From positions 1 through 42,411 of the forward strand of contig CAZXWS010000072.1 of assembly GCA_964644605.1 (NCBI GenBank): 42,411 nucleotides of DNA, read 5' to 3'. Under the pieces are notes generated by a model. It was not told where the DNA came from and made no database searches. It worked only from the letters and a program-made list of their open reading frames with translations. Positions within the stretch are counted from its first letter, which is position 1, and each line of letters opens with the position of its first letter. Positions 40,241 through 42,411 of the stretch are shown one piece after another. Source of the stretch: CAZLAJ01 sp964644605. Lineage in GTDB: Bacteria; Patescibacteriota; Microgenomatia; UBA1406; GWC2-37-13. Position numbers and translations under genes: made by a program.

Positions 40241-40388
40241 ACTGCATTAATGTTATTGGTATTTTTATTCGTTTTTTCGAGAGCAGACTAAACTGCTTTT
40301 TAGCAAAATTTTTTACTTCATTTTTACTTCTTTCTAAATGATCATTCTTTACTTTGCGTATCTTTTCTAATAGCTCATCTCGTTTCAT
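40236..40388 (-). CDS. 50-residue basic protein, hypothetical, leaderless
   Basis: Reads MKRDELLEKIRKVKNDHLER, then a K-rich middle (SKNEVKNFAKKQFSLLSKKR), ending IKIPITLMQL. It is basic, predicted helical, with no membrane segment and no recognised family. Support for a real gene is its promoter: TTGACA, 17 bases, TATAGT, six bases, ATG, the best full promoter in the window, together with a terminator directly at its stop. It may be a small RNA-binding or regulatory protein; that is a guess from charge only. Confidence 0.6.
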   Translation of the reverse strand: MKRDELLEKIRKVKNDHLERSKNEVKNFAKKQFSLLSKKRIKIPITLMQL

Positions 40389-40394
40389 ACAGAC

Positions 40395-40423
40395 ACTATA
40401 AATCATGGGATATATTTTGTCAA
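40395..40423 (-). promoter_or_regulatory. Consensus promoter of the 50-codon gene
   Basis: TTGACA (40423-40418), 17 bases, TATAGT (40400-40395) on the minus strand, then six bases to the ATG at 40388. The rest of the gap up to 40523 shows nothing further that I can name. Confidence 0.75.
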
Positions 40424-40523
40424 GTCCTATAGAAAATATTCACTTTACTATAAGACTTCCTATAATATATACCAGATATAATATAAAGAAATAGACGCTT
40501 AAATACAATTAGGGATTAAAAAC

Positions 40524-41378
40524 TTAAGAAATAAAATCTCGTAGATTTTTAGTGAATTTATCCATGAAGGTATGGAATTGCTGTTTACGTATATCTTTTT
40601 TCATTTCGTTTTTGATTTGTTTTGTACTATACAGATGCCCCCCCATCTCATACTCAAACAGTTCTTTAATCAATTTTCCTTTAAAAGACATTTGAATAGA
40701 AGACATAAACATTTTCATAATCACATTTGATCTCCCCTCACGCTGATATCGACGTAGAGAATAACCTATTTTAATACTTGGACAATATTTTGCTAGGACA
40801 CCATATCTACGAGCACGCAAAATAATATCATGATCTTCTGGGAAAAAATTTTTACTATTTTTTTGTCCTTCTACATAGCCCTCTATAAAATGAAAAAATT
40901 CTTTTTCAAACACCATACAACCAATAGAAGGTAGTGGTTTTCCAATACTTTGAGATAAATCTAGAAAAAAATTATATAAATTGAATAAAATTCTATCAGT
41001 AGAAGTACCTTGTTGCGGTAAAATTTGCGGTAGTAATAATAAATAATGACTCTTTTCTATTTCACGACTAATATTTTGCGTGAAACTTGCATTTACGCGT
41101 GAGTCGGCATCAAGAAATACTAGATATCTCCCTTTTGCATTCTCTGCTCCTAAATTTTTTTGATATGAAACTCCACGTTTCACTGAATCTATAATTGTAA
41201 GATCAAATTCTTTCTTAAAAGCACCTGCTAATTTTTTTGTCTTGTCCTCTGAATGCCCATCAACAATTACTATTTCGAAATTTTTATTTTTCTGCTTTTT
41301 AAAATCGGTAAGAAGCTTGGGAAGATATTTTTCTTCGTTGAGTGTTGGTATAATAATCGATATAAATGGTGACTGCAT
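40524..41378 (-). CDS. Glycosyltransferase family 2
   Basis: 284 residues from the ATG at 41378 (MQSPFISIIIPTLNEEKYLP). A longer frame to 41411 would run through the promoter, so I prefer the inner start. GT2 marks are IIIPTLNEE at the N-terminus, VDGHSEDKT and the DxD motif in VFLDADSRV. The HDI in FFPEDHDIILRARRYG fits the acceptor-side acid motif. A GT-A fold without clear membrane helices suggests a peripheral cytoplasmic enzyme. It is divergent from another GT2 at 41412. Substrates are unknown; a role in surface polysaccharide synthesis is likely. Confidence 0.87.
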   Translation of the reverse strand: MQSPFISIIIPTLNEEKYLPKLLTDFKKQKNKNFEIVIVDGHSEDKTKKLAGAFKKEFDLTIIDSVKRGVSYQKNLGAENAKGRYLVFLDADSRVNASFTQNISREIEKSHYLLLLPQILPQQGTSTDRILFNLYNFFLDLSQSIGKPLPSIGCMVFEKEFFHFIEGYVEGQKNSKNFFPEDHDIILRARRYGVLAKYCPSIKIGYSLRRYQREGRSNVIMKMFMSSIQMSFKGKLIKELFEYEMGGHLYSTKQIKNEMKKDIRKQQFHTFMDKFTKNLRDFIS

Positions 41379-41385
41379 GGTAAGT

Positions 41386-41394
41386 ATTATATCA
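41386..41394 (-). promoter_or_regulatory. Extended -10 promoter of the minus-strand GT2 gene
   Basis: TGATATAAT (TGn plus a perfect TATAAT at 41391-41386) lies seven bases before the ATG at 41378. This supports the inner start and a leaderless message. Confidence 0.6.
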
Positions 41395-41411
41395 TTTTCT
41401 TTAAAATACAT

Positions 41412-42089
41412 ATGAAAGTATCAGTGGTTATACCTGCTTTTAATGAAGAAAAATATATTGAAAATTGTTTGCAGGGTCTTATGGTACAAATAGAAAAGCC
41501 TGATGAAATTATTGTCGTAAACAACAACTCCACTGATAAAACAGTTGAGGTAGTAAAAAAATATCCAGTAACTCTGATTAATGAAACACAAAGAGGGATA
41601 ACGCCTGCGCGAAATGTAGGTTTTAATGCTGCTCACTATGAGATTATTGCTCGTTGTGATGCAGATAGCATCCCGCCGCCGGATTGGATCAAAAAGATAA
41701 AAGAAGATTTTACGAATTACAAAATAGATGGTTTAACCGGAAACTTTGATTATTATGACTTACCTATTAGAACTAATCAACATATCTTTCCAAATTTATA
41801 CCTGAAATCAATGAAAGTCTTACTCAGAGGTAACGAAACATTTGTTGGATTTAATATGGCTTTAAAAAAAGAAGCATGGGAGAAAGTAAAAAATGAAGTA
41901 TGTCTAGATGACAAAAAAGTGCATGAAGACACCGATTTATCAATACACCTTGTCAAACATGGGTACAAAATCATGAAAGATAAAACATTAATTATGAAAA
42001 CTTCTGCCCGTAGAATAAAGAGAAGGCCTCATTCATTTTTTTTGGAGTACCCTACACGAATGCTCAAAACCCTAGCTTCACACATTTAA
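41412..42089 (+). CDS. Glycosyltransferase family 2
   Basis: 225 residues. GT2 signatures are VSVVIPAFNEEKYIENCL at the N-terminus, IVVNNNSTDKT and the DxD motif in RCDADSIPPPDW. The acidic VHEDTDLSIHLVKHGYKI is a typical catalytic-side motif of GT2 enzymes. It is short, about the bare GT-A domain, with no clear membrane helix. It is head to head with the GT2 gene at 40524 and tail to tail with the DNA ligase gene, whose stop is one base beyond its own. Substrate not determinable. Confidence 0.87.
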   Translation: MKVSVVIPAFNEEKYIENCLQGLMVQIEKPDEIIVVNNNSTDKTVEVVKKYPVTLINETQRGITPARNVGFNAAHYEIIARCDADSIPPPDWIKKIKEDFTNYKIDGLTGNFDYYDLPIRTNQHIFPNLYLKSMKVLLRGNETFVGFNMALKKEAWEKVKNEVCLDDKKVHEDTDLSIHLVKHGYKIMKDKTLIMKTSARRIKRRPHSFFLEYPTRMLKTLASHI

Positions 42090-42411
42090 CTACTTAGTCG
42101 CTTTTCTAAACATCTCGTCTACTTCATCTAAAGTAGTGGATTCTTCCGGACGTCGATCTTCACGGAAACGGATAAGTCGAGGAAATCGCAGAGCATACCC
42201 TGGTACGTCTACTTCAACAGCAGAACCTGACTTGGAAGGTTTCATTTTTCGACCTGCCGTATGGACAGGAGATTTAGTAATTTCATCTGCTTTGATCTCA
42301 ACTACTATTTCCGGCTTTACCCACTTATCAACCTCCATCATTTTATCTACTTCATACAAAGCAGGTTTTTTGTCAGATATATAATGATCTGCACGTTCTT
42401 TTAATTCCCTC
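42090..42411 (-). CDS. ATP-dependent DNA ligase, C-terminal part (start outside window)
   Basis: The frame is open to the window edge, giving the last 106 residues. It contains VDKWVKPEIVVEIKADEITK and, near the end, PGYALRFPRLIRFREDRRPE followed by ESTTLDEVDEMF. This is the OB-fold ending of archaeal/eukaryotic-type ATP-dependent ligases, where ALRFPR and a downstream REDK/R motif are conserved. The catalytic lysine domain lies outside. Bacteria normally use an NAD-dependent LigA for replication; whether this genome also has one is not visible. Confidence 0.9.
   Translation of the reverse strand, partial: RELKERADHYISDKKPALYEVDKMMEVDKWVKPEIVVEIKADEITKSPVHTAGRKMKPSKSGSAVEVDVPGYALRFPRLIRFREDRRPEESTTLDEVDEMFRKATK

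Noticed and set aside
40159..40341. 60-codon frame on the plus strand across the small RNA region
   Set aside because: It crosses the strong terminator hairpin and overlaps the better-supported minus-strand 50-codon gene.
1..42411. CRISPR arrays, tRNA or rRNA genes, insertion sequences
   Set aside because: I saw no regularly spaced repeats, no tRNA T-loop plus CCA-type fold, no rRNA segments and no transposase.

Overview
The window looks like a piece of a Candidate Phyla Radiation (Patescibacteria) genome, most likely Microgenomates-like. The reasons are AT-rich DNA, compact core genes (a 740-residue valyl-tRNA synthetase, a 164-residue Jag), an archaeal/eukaryotic-type aspartyl-tRNA synthetase, an archaeal-like UMP kinase and ATP-dependent DNA ligase, several multi-membrane GT-C glycosyltransferases including a DUF2298 protein, and type IV secretion-like pilins containing an SQGD motif. 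TGA is used as a normal stop. This placement rests on gene content, not on a tree.

Layout. 1-412: end of a Fpg/MutM DNA glycosylase. 413-743: hairpin repeats. 744-3670: a MacB-type efflux operon (adaptor, ATPase, permease). 3726-9650: lipid-linked sugar transfer (four GT-C membrane proteins and one ALG5-like GT2). 9674-11365: recJ. 11366-11947: a small regulated locus with a promoter, a structured leader with mutually exclusive pairings, an intrinsic terminator, a strong ribosome binding site and a 73-codon gene. 11948-18109: aspS, a D,D-carboxypeptidase, a membrane-anchored unknown, recF, pyrH, a pilin-like protein and a membrane metalloprotease. 18124-22986: a 1620-residue ClpC whose second AAA+ domain is split by about 530 residues of tandem repeats. 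23058-33645: a secretion/pilus-like island (C39-like protease, lytic transglycosylase, TrbL/VirB6-like protein, cysteine-rich protein with a pilin-like tail, 1294-residue unknown). 33674-37759: jag, yidC, rpmH and valS. 37861-42411: a DUF2298 protein, a candidate small RNA converging on a 50-codon gene, two GT2 enzymes and the end of a DNA ligase.

Themes. At least ten genes have a recognisable promoter whose -10 box lies only 6-9 bases before the start codon, so their mRNAs should be leaderless or nearly so. The only two GGAGG-type ribosome binding sites I found precede two tiny acidic peptide genes (11439-11660 and 26298-26417).

The strongest candidates for something new are the repeat-interrupted ClpC beside the secretion-like genes and the attenuator-like leader of the 73-codon gene. 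Functional links between ClpC and the secretion-like genes are inference from adjacency only.
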